From Arenicola marina (lineage: Eukaryota > Annelida > Polychaeta > Arenicolidae), in contig OZ025258.1 of NCBI GenBank assembly GCA_964019135.1, positions 5,289,961 to 5,353,960 on the forward strand: a stretch of DNA of 64,000 nucleotides, read 5' to 3'. How positions within the stretch are numbered: the stretch's first letter is position 1; each line of letters starts with the position of its first letter. Under the pieces are notes generated by a model. It saw only the letters and a list, made by a program, of their open reading frames with translations. It searched no databases and was not told where the DNA came from. This document shows, in pieces, positions 11,741 through 24,098 of this stretch. A program made the translations under genes and the position numbers.

Positions 11741-14700
11741 AATGGCGTCCTGTAGCAAGGTGTTTTATAACCAATGGGGTCCTATAGAGATGTCTTACAA
11801 CCGATGGGGTCCTGTGGCGAGGTGTCTTACAACCGATGGGGTCCTATAGCGAGGTGTCTTACAAGCAATGGGGTCCTATAGCGAGGTGTCTTACAAGCAA
11901 TGGGGTCCTATAGCGAGGCGTCTTACAACCAATGGGGTCCTATAGCGAGGTGTCTTACAACCAATGGGGTTCTATAGCGAGGTGTCTTACAACCAATGGG
12001 GTCCTATAGCGAGGTGTCTTACAACCAATGGGGTCCTATAGCGAGGTGTCTTACAACCAATGGGGTCCTATAGCGAGGTGTCTTACAAGCAATGGGGTCC
12101 TATAGCGAGGTGTCTTACAAGCAATGGGGTTCTATAGCGAGGTGTCTTACAAGCAATGGGGTTCTATAGCGAGGTGTCTTACAAGCAATGGGGTCATATA
12201 GCGAGGTGTCTTACAAGCAATAGGGTCCTATAGCGAGGTGTCTTACAACCAATGGGGTCCTATAGCGAGGTGTCTTACAAGCAATAGGGTCCTATAGCGA
12301 GGTGTCTTACAAGCAATGGGGTCATATAGCGAGGTGTCTTACAAGCAATAGGGTCCTATAGCGAGGTGTCTTACAACCAATGGGGTCCTATAGCGAGGTG
12401 TCTTACAAGCAATAGGGTCCTATAGCGAGGTGTCTTACAAGCAATGGGGTTCTATAGCGAGGTGTCTTACAAGCAATGGGGTCCTATAGCGAGGTGTCTT
12501 ACAACCGATGGGGTCCTATAGGGAGGTGTCTTACAACCAATGGGGTCATATAGGGAGGTGTCTTACAACCAATGGGGTCATATAGGGAGGTGTCTTACAA
12601 CCAATGGGGTCCTATAGCGAGGTGTCTTACAACCAATGGGGTCCTATAGCGAGGTGTCTTACAACCAATGGGGTCCTATAGCGAGGTGTCTTACAAGCAA
12701 TGGGGTCCTATAGCGAGGTGTCTTACAAGCAATGGGGTCCTGTGGCGAGGTGTCTTACAACCAATGGGGCCCTATAGCGAGGTGTCTTACAACCAATGGG
12801 GTCCTATAGCGAGGTGTCTTACAACCAATGGGGTCCTATAGCGAGGTGTCTTACAAGCAATGGGGTCCTATAGCGAGGTGTCTTACAACCAATGGGGCCC
12901 TATAGCGAGGTGTCTTACAACCAATGGGGTCCTATAGCGAGGTGTCTTACAACCAATGGGGTTCTATAGCGAGGTGTCTTACAAGCAATGGGGTCCTATA
13001 GCGAGGTGTCTTACAAGCAATGGGGTCCTGTGGCGAGGTGTCTTACAACCAATGGGGCCCTATAGCGAGGTGTCTTACAACCAATGGGGTCCTATAGCGA
13101 GGTGTCTTACAACCAATGGGGTCCTATAGCGAGGTGTCTTACAAGCAATGGGGTCCTGTGGCGAGGTGTCTTACAAGCAATGGGGTTCTATAGCGAGGTG
13201 TCTTACAAGCAATGGGGTCCTATAGCGAGGTGTCTTACAACCAATGGGGTCCTATAGCGAGGTGTCTTACAAGCAATGGGGTCCTATAGCGAGGTGTCTT
13301 ACAACCAATGGGGTCCTATAACGAGGTGTCTTACAAGCAATGGGGTCCTATAGCGAGGTGTCTTACAACCAATGGGGTTCTATAGCGAGGTGTCTTACAA
13401 CCAATGGGGTCCTATAGCGAGGTGTCTTACAACCAATGGGGTCCTATAGCGAGGTGTCTTACAAGCAATGGGGTCCTATAACGAGGTGTCTTACAAGCAA
13501 TGGGGTCCTATAGCGAGGTGTCTTACAAGCAATGGGGTCCTATAGCGAGGTGTCTTACAAGCAATGGGGCCCTATAGCGAGGTGTCTTACAAGCAATGGG
13601 GTCCTGTGGCGAGGTGTCTTACAAGCAATGGGGTCCTATAGCGAGGTGTCTTACAACCGATGGGGTCCTATAGGGAGGTGTCTTACAACCAATGGGGTCA
13701 TATAGGGAGGTGTCTTACAACCAATGGGGTCATATAGGGAGGTGTCTTACAACCAATGGGGTCCTATAGCGAGGTGTCTTACAACCAATGGGGTCCTATA
13801 GCGAGATGTCTTACAACCAATGGGGTCCTATAGCGAGGTGTCTTACAAGCAATGGGGTCCTATAGCGAGGTGTCTTACAACCAATGGGGTTCTATAGCGA
13901 GGTGTCTTACAAGCAATGGGGTCCTATAGCGAGGTGTCTTACAACCAATGGGGTCCTATAGCAAGGTGTCTTACAAGCAATGGGGTCATATAGCGAGGTG
14001 TCTTACAACCAATGGGGTCATATAACGAGGTGTCTTACAAGCAATGGGGTCCTATAGCGAGGTGTCTTACAAGCAATAGGGTCCTATAGCGAGGTGTCTT
14101 ACAACCAATGGGGTCCTATAGCGAGGTGTCTTACAACCAATGGGGTCATATAGGGAGGTGTCTTACAACCAATGGGGTCCTGTGGCGAGGTGTCTTACAA
14201 CCAATGGGGTCCTATAGCGAGGTGTCTTACAAGCAATAGGGTCCTATAGCGAGGTGTCTTGCAACCAATGGGGTCCTATAGCGAGGTGTCTTACAACCAA
14301 TGGGGTCATATAGCGAGGTGTCTTACAACCAATGGGGTCCTATAGCGAGGTGTCTTACAACCAATGGGGTCATATAGCGAGGTGTCTTACAACCAATGGG
14401 GTCATATAGCGAGGTGTCTTACAACCAATGGGGTCATATAGGGAGGTGTCTTACAACCAATGGGGTCCTGTGGCGAGGTGTCTTACAACCAATGGGGTCC
14501 TATAGCGAGGTGTCTTACAAGCAATAGGGTCCTATAGCGAGGTGTCTTACAACCAATGGGGTCCTATAGCGAGGTGTCTTACAACCAATGGGGTCATATA
14601 GCGAGGTGTCTTACAACCAATGGGGTCCTATAGCGAGGTGTCTTACAACCAATGGGGTCATATAGCGAGGTGTCTTACAACCAATGGGGTCCTATAGCGA

Positions 14701-17486
14701 GGTGTCTTACAACCAATGGGGTCATATAGCGAGGTGTCTTACAACCAATGGGGTCATATAGCGAGGTGTCTTACAACCAATGGGGTCCTATAGCGAGGTG
14801 TCTTACAACCAATGGGGTTCTATAACGAGGTGTCTTACAAGCAATAGGGTCCTATAGCGAGGTGTCTTACAACCAATGGGGTCCTATAGTGAGGTGTCTT
14901 ACAACCAATGGGGTCCTATAGCGAGGTGTCTTACAACCAATGGGGTCATATAGCGAGGTGTCTTACAACCAATGGGGTCATATAGCGAGGTGTCTTACAA
15001 GCAATAGGGTCCTATAGCGAGGTGTCTTACAAGCAATAGGGTCCTATAGCGAGGTGTCTTACAACCAATGGGGTCCTATAGCGAGGTGTCTTACAAGCAA
15101 TAGGGTCCTATAGCGAGGTGTCTTACAACCAATGGGGTCCTATAGCGAGGTGTCTTACAACCAATAGGGTCCTATAGCGAGGTGTCTTACAACCAATGGG
15201 GTCCTATAGCGAGGTGTCTTACAAGCAATGGGGTCCTATAGCGAGGTGTCTTACAACCAATAGGGTCCTATAGCGAGGTGTCTTACAACCAATAGGGTCC
15301 TATAGCGAGGTGTCTTACAAGCAATGGGGTCCTATAGCGAGGTGTCTTACAAGCAATAGGGTCCTATAGCGAGGTGTCTTACAAGCAATGGGGTCCTATA
15401 GCGAGGTGTCTTACAAGCAATGGGGTCCTATAGCGAGGTGTCTTACAAGCAATGGGGTTCTATAGCGAGGTGTCTTACAAGCAATGGGGTCCTATAGCGA
15501 GGTGTCTTACAACCGATGGGGTCCTATAGCGAGGTGTCTTACAAGCAATGGGGTCCTATAGCGAGGTGTCTTACAAGCAATGGGGTCCTATAGCGAGGTG
15601 TCTTACAACCAATGGGGTTCTATAGCGAGGTGTCTTACAAGCAATGGGGTCATATAGCGAGTTGTCTTACAAGCAATGGGGTCCTATAGCGAGGTGTCTT
15701 ACAAGCAATGGGGTCCTATAGCGAGGTGTCTTACAACCAATGGGGTCCTGTGGCGAGGTGTCTTACAACCGATGGGGTCCTGTGGCGAGGTGTCTTACAA
15801 GCAATGGGCCCTCATAGCGAGGTGTCTTACAACCAATGGGGTCCTATAGCGAGGTGTCTTACAAGCAATGGGGTCCTATAGCGAGGTGTCTTACAAGCAA
15901 TGGGGTCCTATAGCAAGATGTCTTACAACCGATGGGGTCCTATAGCGAGGTGTCTTACAACCAATGGGGTCCTGTGGCGAGGTGTCTTACAACCGATGGG
16001 GTCCTGTGGCGAGGTGTCTTACAAGCAATGGGGTCCTATAGCGAGGTGTCTTACAACCAATGGGGTCCTGTGGCGAGGTGTCTTACAACCGATGGGGTCC
16101 TGTGGCGAGGTGTCTTACAAGCAATGGGGTCCTATAGCGAGGTGTCTTACAACCAATGGGGTCCTGTGGCGAGGTGTCTTACAAGCAATGGGGTCCTATA
16201 GCGAGGTGTCTTACAACCAATGGGGTCCTGTGGCGAGGTGTCTTACAACCGATGGGGTCCTGTGGCGAGGTGTCTTACAAGCAATGGGCCCTCATAGCGA
16301 GGTGTCTTACAACCAATGGGGTCCTATAGCGAGGTGTCTTACAACCAATGGGGTCCTATAGCGAGGTGTCTTACAAGCAATGGGGTCCTATAGCGAGGTG
16401 TCTTACAAGCAATGGGGTCCTATAGCAAGATGTCTTACAACCGATGGGGTCCTGTGGCGAGGTGTCTTACAACCGATGGGGTCCTGTGGCGAGGTGTCTT
16501 ACAAGCAATGGGGTCCTATAGCGAGGTGTCTTACAACCAATGGGGTCCTGTGGCGAGGTGTCTTACAAGCAATGGGGTCCTATAGCGAGGTGTTTTACAA
16601 GCAATAGGGTCCTATAGCGAGGTGTCTTACAAGCAATGGGGTCCTATAGCGAGGTGTCTTACAAGCAATGGGGTCCTATAGCAAGATGTCTTACAACCGA
16701 TGGGGTCCTGTGGCGAGGTGTCTTACAATCGATGGGGTCCTGTGGCGAGGTGTCTTACAAGCAATGGGGTTCTATAGCGAGGTGTCTTACAAGCAATGGG
16801 GTCCTATAGCGAGGTGTCTTACAAGCAATGGGGTCCTATAGCGAGGTGTCTTACAAGCAATGGGGTCCTATAGCGAGGTGTCTTACAAGCAATGGGGTCC
16901 TATAGCGAGGTGTCTTACAACCAATGGGGTCCTACAGCGGGGTGTCTTACAACCAATGGGGTCCTATAGCGAGGTGTCTTACAAGCAATGGGGTCCTATA
17001 GCGAGGTGTCTTACAACCAATGGGGTCCTACAGCGGGGTGTCTTACAACCAATGGGGTCCTATAGCGAGGTGTCTTACAACCAATGGGGTCCTATAGCAA
17101 GATGTCTTACAACCGATAGGGTCCTGTGGCGAGGTGTCTTACAACCGATGGGGTCCTGTGGCGAGGTGTCTTACAATCGATGGGGTCCTGTGGCGAGGTG
17201 TCTTACAACCAATGGGGTCCTATAACGAGGTGTCTTACAACCAATGGGGTCATATAGCGAGGTGTTTTACAAGCAATAGGGTCCTATAGCGAGGTGTCTT
17301 ACAAGCAATGGGGCCCTATAGCGAGGTGTCTTACAACCGATGGGGTCCTATAGCGAGGTGTCTTACAAGCAATGGGGTCCTATAGCGAGGTGTCTGACAA
17401 CAAATGGGGTCCTATAGCGAGGTGTCTTACAAGCAATGGGACCCTATAGCGAGGTGTCTTACAAGCAATGGGGTCCTATAGCAAGG
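11741..17486. repeat. 32-bp tandem repeat array, length-invariant
   Basis: About 180 copies of a 32 bp unit: AATGGGGTCCTATAGCGAGG then TGTCTTACAACC. Substitution variants are frequent (CAA/GCAA/CGA before TGGGG, CCTGTGG for CCTATAG, CATATAG). Apart from a 2 bp loss in the second unit, the GTCC position at 11841 and at 17473 differs by 5632 bp, exactly 176 x 32, and intermediate checkpoints every 480 bp stay in phase. A marked variant block recurs at 12505 and 13657, 1152 bp (36 units) apart. Open frames with a 32-residue period result from three units making 96 bp. Confidence 0.97.
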
Positions 17487-19752
17487 CTAACACCAAACCA
17501 AAAGAGTGGGCGAGTCATTGTTTATACAGGTGGTTGATGCATCGCATGGTCAGTGAAACTGTGGTCCATAACTCATAACTCATAGTTCGGTAAGCAGCAG
17601 TCAATGGTGTAACTTGATACAGCTGCTGTCTTAGACTAAGTGGACCAGACAGAAACTTCCTAATGGAATAATATCCGAGAATTTAGGAATATGATACAGA
17701 ATACAGGCAAAGTTGAAGTTGAAAACTTATCTGGAAGAGATTAAGTCCTTTGTGGTCGTGTCTTTTGTTCTGTGTTGTCTTTTGAAATATTGAAATTTCA
17801 CCTTGGCGAAAACTGACCCTGGAGTTTTGTGGTGGGATGCCAAATGCTGAGATTGACGCTCAGTCTAATAAAAACAAGTGAGGTAGAATGTTTGAATATA
17901 TCCAGGTCGTTCTACGATTAAATAGTGTGCTTTTATTGTATTATGAGAAGGCAGATGGTGGTTAATAACGCTGCATCTATCAGAGACGACCAGCCAGCCT
18001 AAGGATGTAAATTGTCAAGTTATGTCCGTTACTATTCACATAATATTAGCACATATTATTCCTATTATGTTGAACTCTTTTTAGCTTATTAATGCATGAC
18101 ATGAAATATGATACATTTTTTAAAAGTTGGCCTTTGTCATCACATACCTATCATAGTTTAGTATTGGACATAACATTTGACCTCACTTGTCAGTCTCACT
18201 CAAACATTATGTCCTTCACATTAATGTCCATCACCTTTCAGCCTATTAACATCAGTAAAGGCAAGTTAAGGCAAGCACCCCATAATAGCAAGGTAAAAGA
18301 ACTCTGTATTTGTGATTATTTTATAAAAGAATATCCAATTACACACCCTGTGCGTAATATATTATAAATATTCTATATTTTACAAGTTTACTCCCATAAA
18401 CATGACCAACATGACCAAACTTGACACCCACAGTACAACATTTTTGATAAAATTCAGCTCAAAATTAAGATATTATCACCAGTAATAGCTCTTTGGAAAG
18501 CTTAACCTAATGCAATGCACAAATGATATTAAATATGTAAATAACCGTAGTAGCCCTAAAAAAGCAGAGTGGTAATAATAAAGTGCAATTATGCAAAATC
18601 TGGTAATTTTTTGAACTCACTACATTCACAAAATTGACAATAATTTCATAAACAATGAAAATCTTGACACCAAAACACTTTTAAGAATGACTAAAAAACA
18701 TATTTTTTGTAATAAAAATAAATAAAAATATAGGTAGCCATGTAAATTTCTATAGAAACAAGTCCTGCAGCTTGAAAATGTAATTTTACAAATATTTCTC
18801 GGCACAGCTTATTTCACACCAATTATCAGTAATTACACCTCACATTCACATTGAAAAAAATCTGGTCATATATAATGGTCTCCGATATAATTATGATTTA
18901 CACTAATGCTTTCTGAATTATATATACATATTCTTCACTTCTTGAAATTTCCTAATTTATCCCAAAGAGCCATTCAGTGGAAAATACGCTGTAAACGATG
19001 TCACAAATTAGGGGTTCCCCTGTGAATGTCATATCTAGTTGGGGATTCCCCTTTCAATGACACCCACCGATGTTTGCCTATGTTGACCGAGGTCTTCTCT
19101 AAATCTCCGAAGCTTATTATACAGTGCTCTATTAATTTTACCTATGTCACCACTTCTTTCAAATGATTTATTTGTGCTTAATTTCATTAAGACTGTGTAA
19201 AATATTTGACGATGCCGATATTTGACAATGTCTTCTCGAAATTGCCAAGGTTTATTATGGGATACTTACCTTAAGTCTAAGAATTATGCTCATTTACGTT
19301 GTTGCTAAAAGAAAAAGTTTCAGTTTATATGGGATATCAGAACAAATGCATCCACATGTCGGACATTGATAGTTGACCACATTGTACGTGGAAGTCAAGG
19401 GACTTCTCATATTTTGTGAAAATAAGAGAAATTGATAGAGCGGGATAGACTGAACACAGCAAAAATGGGGGAGGTCCAACAACACCATACTTCAAGGACA
19501 ATGAAAGAGGTGATTTTCATCGCCTTTTTTTTTACCTACACAGACAGTGTTCCCATAACACTGCAATATTTACATATCTCCATGACAGACATTCCACAAT
19601 GAACTTGAGTGTAAGGGTGATAACTGACTGACAGGGTAACGTCTATGACCTGCTCAAGAAAATGACTAGAACCTTAGTAAGTATCAAATAAATATAAGAA
19701 AATACTTTCTTATATTACAGTTGATACACTTCAGTTTCATTACTTATAAACT
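17487..19752. other. AT-rich unique non-coding region
   Basis: No tandem repeats and no supportable gene. A 91-codon frame at 18092-18367 and a 64-codon frame on the - strand at 19294-19488 have no recognisable similarity or splice context. Two CATTGACAC/GTGTCATTG-like matches around 19015-19065 suggest decayed mobile DNA. I see no tRNA or other RNA gene. Confidence 0.5.
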
Positions 19753-20193
19753 GTAATTGTCATTGTAAGCATAAAATAAGATTTTTTAACCATTCCAAAA
19801 TATTCCCTATGCCATGTCAAAAATCACTATTTTTCATCATTTCAGTACAAAAAAAAAAAAAAGTATAATATTTGTCTGTAGTATCTCCCAAACATATACC
19901 AGACATGATATTAGGAAAACCAATGCCAAAATACATCTAAATACAGTGGTCCCTGCATTTTACGACTTCTCTTCTGCCAGCCCGAAAAGATATATAACGG
20001 AGGGAGTCGTATAATTATATTATTATGGCTTCTCCAGGTCTGTGCCGTCAAATAGCATCGAAACGCTGTTAAAAAAAACGTTTCACTTGCATTCTCCAGC
20101 CATTGTATATATGTATTTACTTTGCAGCAATGATGCCCACTTAGACGTTGGAATAGTTAAAAAATCTTATTTTATGCTTACAATGACAATTAC
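19753..20193. mobile_element. foldback/MITE-like element with 44-bp inverted ends
   Basis: The 44 bases at 19753-19796 (GTAATTGTCATTGTAAGCAT through TTTTTTAACCATTCC) are matched in inverted orientation at 20150-20193 with one difference that I see. The 350 bp between has no coding frame of note. The structure fits a non-autonomous inverted-repeat element. Target duplications are not clear. Confidence 0.75.
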
Positions 20194-20398
20194 ATTTGCT
20201 TCGAATGAGCCAGGCAGGTCAAAGGCATTATTGTGGTGGCAACAATATAGACCGGTACATATGTGTACATATGTATGTAATATACTGGTCATTATGACTA
20301 GAGTATAGGGTTTGGACGTTATGATTAATGTGTTTTAATAGTAATACACCAGGTGGATTTTGTATTGTATGCCTTCACTGGCCACCAGGTGTACTGCC

Positions 20399-20426
20399 TA
20401 TAAAAGAGGGTGTGACTTGCAATAAA
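20399..20426 (+). promoter_or_regulatory. TATA box plus nearby AATAAA, LTR-like
   Basis: TATAAAAG at 20399-20406 is followed 14 bp later by AATAAA at 20421-20426 and then a pyrimidine-rich GGTCTCTTCTTCATG. A TATA box just upstream of a poly-A signal is typical of compact LTRs. TGTAATATACTGG near 20275 could be a left end, but no right end, target duplication or primer-binding site is secure. It may be a short solo LTR or a chance arrangement. Confidence 0.35.
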
Positions 20427-21114
20427 GGTCTCTTCTTCATGTGAAACCCATGCTGTCTAGTTGTGTTGGTTATTGGTCATTGGTCATGAGATAGGCCGTA
20501 AAGTCATAACTAATTTTATATATGTAAAATACATGACAATGTACACCGGTACATATGCAAGCGAAAATTAGATAAGTCAGTTATTTACGGACAACCCAAT
20601 GAAGATATTAACATAAAAAGATGTAACATTGTGAAAAGATTTTTTTTTTAAAGTATTTTATAATGGCGCTTGAAGGGTTGCATCGACGACTAAGAGTCTA
20701 GGCTAGGTTACTGTCAGAAGACCAGCGATTCTGAAAGCTAAGCGTTCTGCATCATTTGTCATAAAAAATAAATAGTGAGAAGACGTAGCAATATTTCATT
20801 TAAATTAATGTCCTATAATTTTAAGGAGCCACTGGCCTACCTATCAGAATTACTGTAAGACCGTTGGGGAAAGGATGACATCTAAAATTTTTGACATTTC
20901 GTCAATATGACACAGCGCCTGACACTTCTTTCACCCGGGCATGGGTACGTGGACATCCATTTGCTATGCCAATGTGCCCCGTTCAAAACAACATGGGACA
21001 TTCAGGAGAAGATGGTGGCAGATTGAAAGGTGCTGAGATTAGGTTGGTTCCAGGACCCCTACTTGCACCGGATATAAACAGTGTTTACCAGGCCTGTCTC
21101 CAACGCATCACGTC
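20427..21114. other. unique non-coding DNA
   Basis: No repeat structure recognised. A 75-codon frame at 20891-21118 has no identifiable domain and ends just as the next foldback element begins, so I do not call it a gene. Confidence 0.45.
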
Positions 21115-21505
21115 CTAACAGAATAAATATGCAGTGCCTACCCATCAAGTTGCTCCATTAGATTCCTGATGCTTTTATGACTTTCGTCAGACAGTCATTT
21201 CTTTGGGCGGTAGTGTATTTTCTTGTAATCCGGGCGAGTTTTGTCACCTCTCGCTTCGTTTTGAATGCTCCTCCGCTCGCCAGATGTCAACAAACACCGC
21301 CTGGCAGCGAGTGCTCAAGCTAAGTTTGTTTATTTCTGGCGAGCGGCAAAGCATTTAAAATGAAGCGAGAGGTTAAATAAATTGTCTGGAATACAAGAAA
21401 ATACATTACCAAGCAAAGAAATGAAAGTCCGACGAAAGTCATAAAAGCTTCAGGAATCTAATGGAGCAACTTGACGGGTAGGCACTGGATAGTTATTCTG
21501 TTAAG
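21115..21505. mobile_element. foldback element, about 390 bp, long inverted arms
   Basis: The left arm begins CCTAACAGAATAAATATGCA and continues GTGCCTACCCATCAAGTTGC. The right arm ends with GCAACTTGACGGGTAGGCAC and then TAGTTATTCTGTTAAG, an inverted match with few changes. The pairing continues inward through TTTATGACTTTCGTC and TGTATTTTCTTGTA to the CTCGCCAG motif. Arms of roughly 165 bp flank a short centre, so nearly the whole element is one imperfect palindrome. No coding capacity. Confidence 0.85.
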
Positions 21506-21610
21506 ACCTTCAACTTGAGCCACCGGTCCGCGATTTCTAATTTTAGGCCTGGTGAGTGGCATGGCTCTCACCCTTGCTCCGTTTACGGGCGTGGTATGAG
21601 AGGCATGTAC

Positions 21611-22240
21611 CAGGGGCCAGTTTCACGAAGCCTTTGTACGTGTACAAACCTTTGTACGAAGATTGTGACCCGTAAATCCGGTTTCACGAAGCCTTCATAC
21701 CTCTAATTAACATAAGATACATCGTAGGTTCCTTCGTACATCTACGAGTGCCTCGACCCTATCGTATACCCTTCATACCAGCATAAAGACATACATTTAT
21801 GTCTACGGTATCTGTAAAATTTAGAATCATTGCTACGTTACTTATAAGGTCAAAATCCATCCTACATATTCAGGACGTCACAATGCGAGTATCCTAGCAA
21901 CGGTTGCATGACGCCTTGGACATTATGAATAGGTTGAAACTGCACAAATTATATACAAAAATGACGCGAATTAATATTGTTGGCAACAATATTCTTCGAT
22001 TCGAATAAATGTTTTCATGGAAAATTTCATGCATTTATCACATTCGCATTGGTACTTCTTTTACTTTCGGCATTAAAAAATATGGTACGAAGGTTCGTAC
22101 GATGGGCTTTAGCCATACAAAATATGAAGGAGGTATGAAGGCTTCGTGAAACACACGTACAGTCCTCGTACGAACCTTCGTAGATCTATATGGGCTACAT
22201 GTAACGTACGGTACGAAGGTTTCGTGAAACTGGCCCCAGG
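21611..22240. mobile_element. MITE-like element with nested outer and inner inverted repeats
   Basis: The outer inverted ends are AGGGGCCAGTTTCACGAAGC (from 21612) and its counterpart GTTTCGTGAAACTGGCCCC ending near 22238, with about two mismatches in 27. A second pair lies inside: GGTTTCACGAAGCCTTCATA near 21680 and TATGAAGGCTTCGTGAAAC near 22133-22151. The sequence between is AT-rich and non-coding. Related GGGCC-GTTTCAC ends are seen in non-autonomous DNA elements of several marine invertebrates (from memory, not searched). No clear target duplication. Confidence 0.75.
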
Positions 22241-22996
22241 CGGCCCAGGGCTATCGGTGACGATGCATGACCATGGCATATTATCGCTCATACTGTTTTA
22301 ATGGCACGAACACAAATGTGCAAAAAAATCAATAACTCAATATTGCTTATTTCATAACGTCCGCCTTGCGAAGCTACAAGGCCTTCTACTCTTATAATTC
22401 GTGATTTAGAGAAATTACGTACTGATTTTACATCCTATGCGCCGCTAATAGGCACCGGCTCGAGCAATCCAGCCACGCGAATATTGCCGTTTAAACGGAT
22501 ATCCTTAACCTGTGTCCCATACGTGTTTCGTCCTTTTCCCAACAGCGCCCCCCCTCGCCCCCACGCCTACCAACGTGACTACTACTTGCAGAGTTATTCC
22601 TTCCGTTACCTCCATACTCTGTTTCGGACAGGCAGGCTGGTTCCCAGCGAAGCTGTCAAGTTAGTCTCTTCCGCAGACTGCCGCTGCGCGGCGCTACCGC
22701 GGGTGAGGGGAGTTCGTGGAGCAGACTAGCTGTCAAGTTTGTGGAAACGTAAAATGTAAACAAATACGACAAATAATTTACATCTAAGGAACCAAGGTCA
22801 AAGCCGTCATGATATCGTTCTATTCCGACTGTTGTTATAAGTTCTTTGCTCGAAGTGGCGGAATGAACTACGGACTTTAGTCTATAGAGGTAAGTAAGGA
22901 ACACACGGTGACACGGGCGATAATAGAAGTGCCAATCGCTGGTAATAGCCATTTATCCTTATAGGCATAAATCTAGCTTCATACCCATGAATCCAT
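22241..22996. other. unique non-coding DNA
   Basis: No element ends or tandem repeats seen. Frames at 22484-22729 (+) and 22656-22952 (-) are unassigned and overlap on opposite strands. Neither shows a recognisable domain. Confidence 0.4.
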
Positions 22997-23308
22997 GGCT
23001 ACGGTGGCTCTGACATCAAAACCGCCACCAAGGTGAAGGTTTTGAATAGCACAACACTTTTTGAAAACAACCATGGCAGCATGCGCGAACTAAACTCTTA
23101 AATGGCTTAAGTTATAAGCTTATTTCAGATATTTTGCCGGCTTTCGACTTCAGTAAAGGCGCCGGGAGTAAGAATACAGTTTGTAGATTACAAAAATGAC
23201 ATTTAGTGCCGGGAGCTTTCGAAAAGAACTCTACACAGAACAGTGTTGTATTGTTCAAAACCTTTACCTTGGTAGTGGTTTTGATGTCAGAGCTATAGCT
23301 ATGGTAGC
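22997..23308. mobile_element. foldback element, about 310 bp
   Basis: GGCTCTGACATCAAAACCGC with CCACCAAGGTGAAGGTTTTG in the left arm (22997-23057) pairs with CAAAACCTTTACCTTGGTAG and TGGTTTTGATGTCAGAGC in the right arm (23243-23308). The arms differ by several substitutions. The roughly 185 bp centre is non-coding. It directly adjoins the hairpin described next. Confidence 0.75.
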
Positions 23309-23384
23309 CTGAAAGTTCAGATGTTACAGTCCTGACACTTATTCATGTGACTGTCAGGACTGTAACGTCTGAACTTTCAGGCTA
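23305..23384. repeat. 80-bp near-perfect hairpin flanked by a 14-bp direct repeat
   Basis: TAGCCTGAAAGTTCAGATGT plus TACAGTCCTGACAC is followed by a 12 bp loop and its inverted copy, CTGTCAGGACTGTAACGTCT plus GAACTTTCAGGCTA. Only two positions differ in 34. GCTATAGCTATGGT occurs on both sides, at 23292-23305 and 23381-23394, which looks like a target duplication or a shared element end. Confidence 0.85.
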
Positions 23385-24098
23385 TAGCTATGGTTGAAGA
23401 ACGGTATATAGTTATACCGAAACTGACCGAAACCGGCCTAATTATACCAAAACCAAGCCGCCAGCATGTTGAAGACACATATGCTCTGGATGTAGCATTA
23501 GTCCAGATAGAGATAAGTTTAATATTAATTGTATTATTGCCAGTAATAGCAAATATGCCTGTCTTCTGTCTGCGGAAGTAGCTCAAACTGCGAATGCCTG
23601 CGCCATCTTGTTTGTTAACAAATGGCCACCAGGCGCCCCCAGCTGCCAGCACCTGTTATATATACACAACTGCATAAACTGTAGCGCTGTCTCCTGGTGT
23701 CCACCAAAGAATTAGGGGACAAAGTATTCCCCTTGTTTAAAATACATGATATTGATATTGAGATTGTTCCATATGAGTTTATACATCAGATTGACATGTT
23801 TCCATGCGCATGTACAGGGCCGGTATGATAGATACAGAGGGGGGGGAAGGGGACATCTTCACAAGATGGCGCATCTATTCGACCGTTATTTTATGGCTTA
23901 TTCCGCCCTTTTATGCTTCTACCTTATAGCAGTCTTCTATATAAGTATACGTGTGACCAGATCCCAACCGTAATCGATCTTCTGTAAAGTTAAACTGTTC
24001 TATACAACTCGGTTTTGGTATATTCAGGCAGGTTTCGGTCGGTTTTGGTCGGTTTTGGTATAACTATGTACCCATTGAAGAATCATAGCCATGTAGCA
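23381..24098. mobile_element. MITE-like element with inverted ATAGTTATACC..ACCGAAACC arms
   Basis: The left end reads GCTATGGTTGAAGAACGG, TATATAGTTATACCGAAAC, TGACCGAAACCGGCC, ATTATACCAAAACC (23387-23455). The right end at 24011-24098 is its imperfect inverted counterpart (GGTTTTGGTATA, GGTTTCGGTCGGTTTTGGT, ATAACTATGTACCC, CATAGCC). The interior has no convincing gene. The left terminal 15 bp, GCTATGGTTGAAGAA, recurs as part of the 31 bp minisatellite at 26591-27118. Confidence 0.65.

Noticed and set aside
11741..17486. CRISPR-like regular repeats
   Set aside because: Units are directly contiguous with no unique spacers, and the window is a spliced animal locus. It is an ordinary tandem array.
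18092..18367. Possible 91-residue gene in AT-rich DNA
   Set aside because: No similarity, no splice or promoter context, and a composition like the surrounding non-coding DNA.
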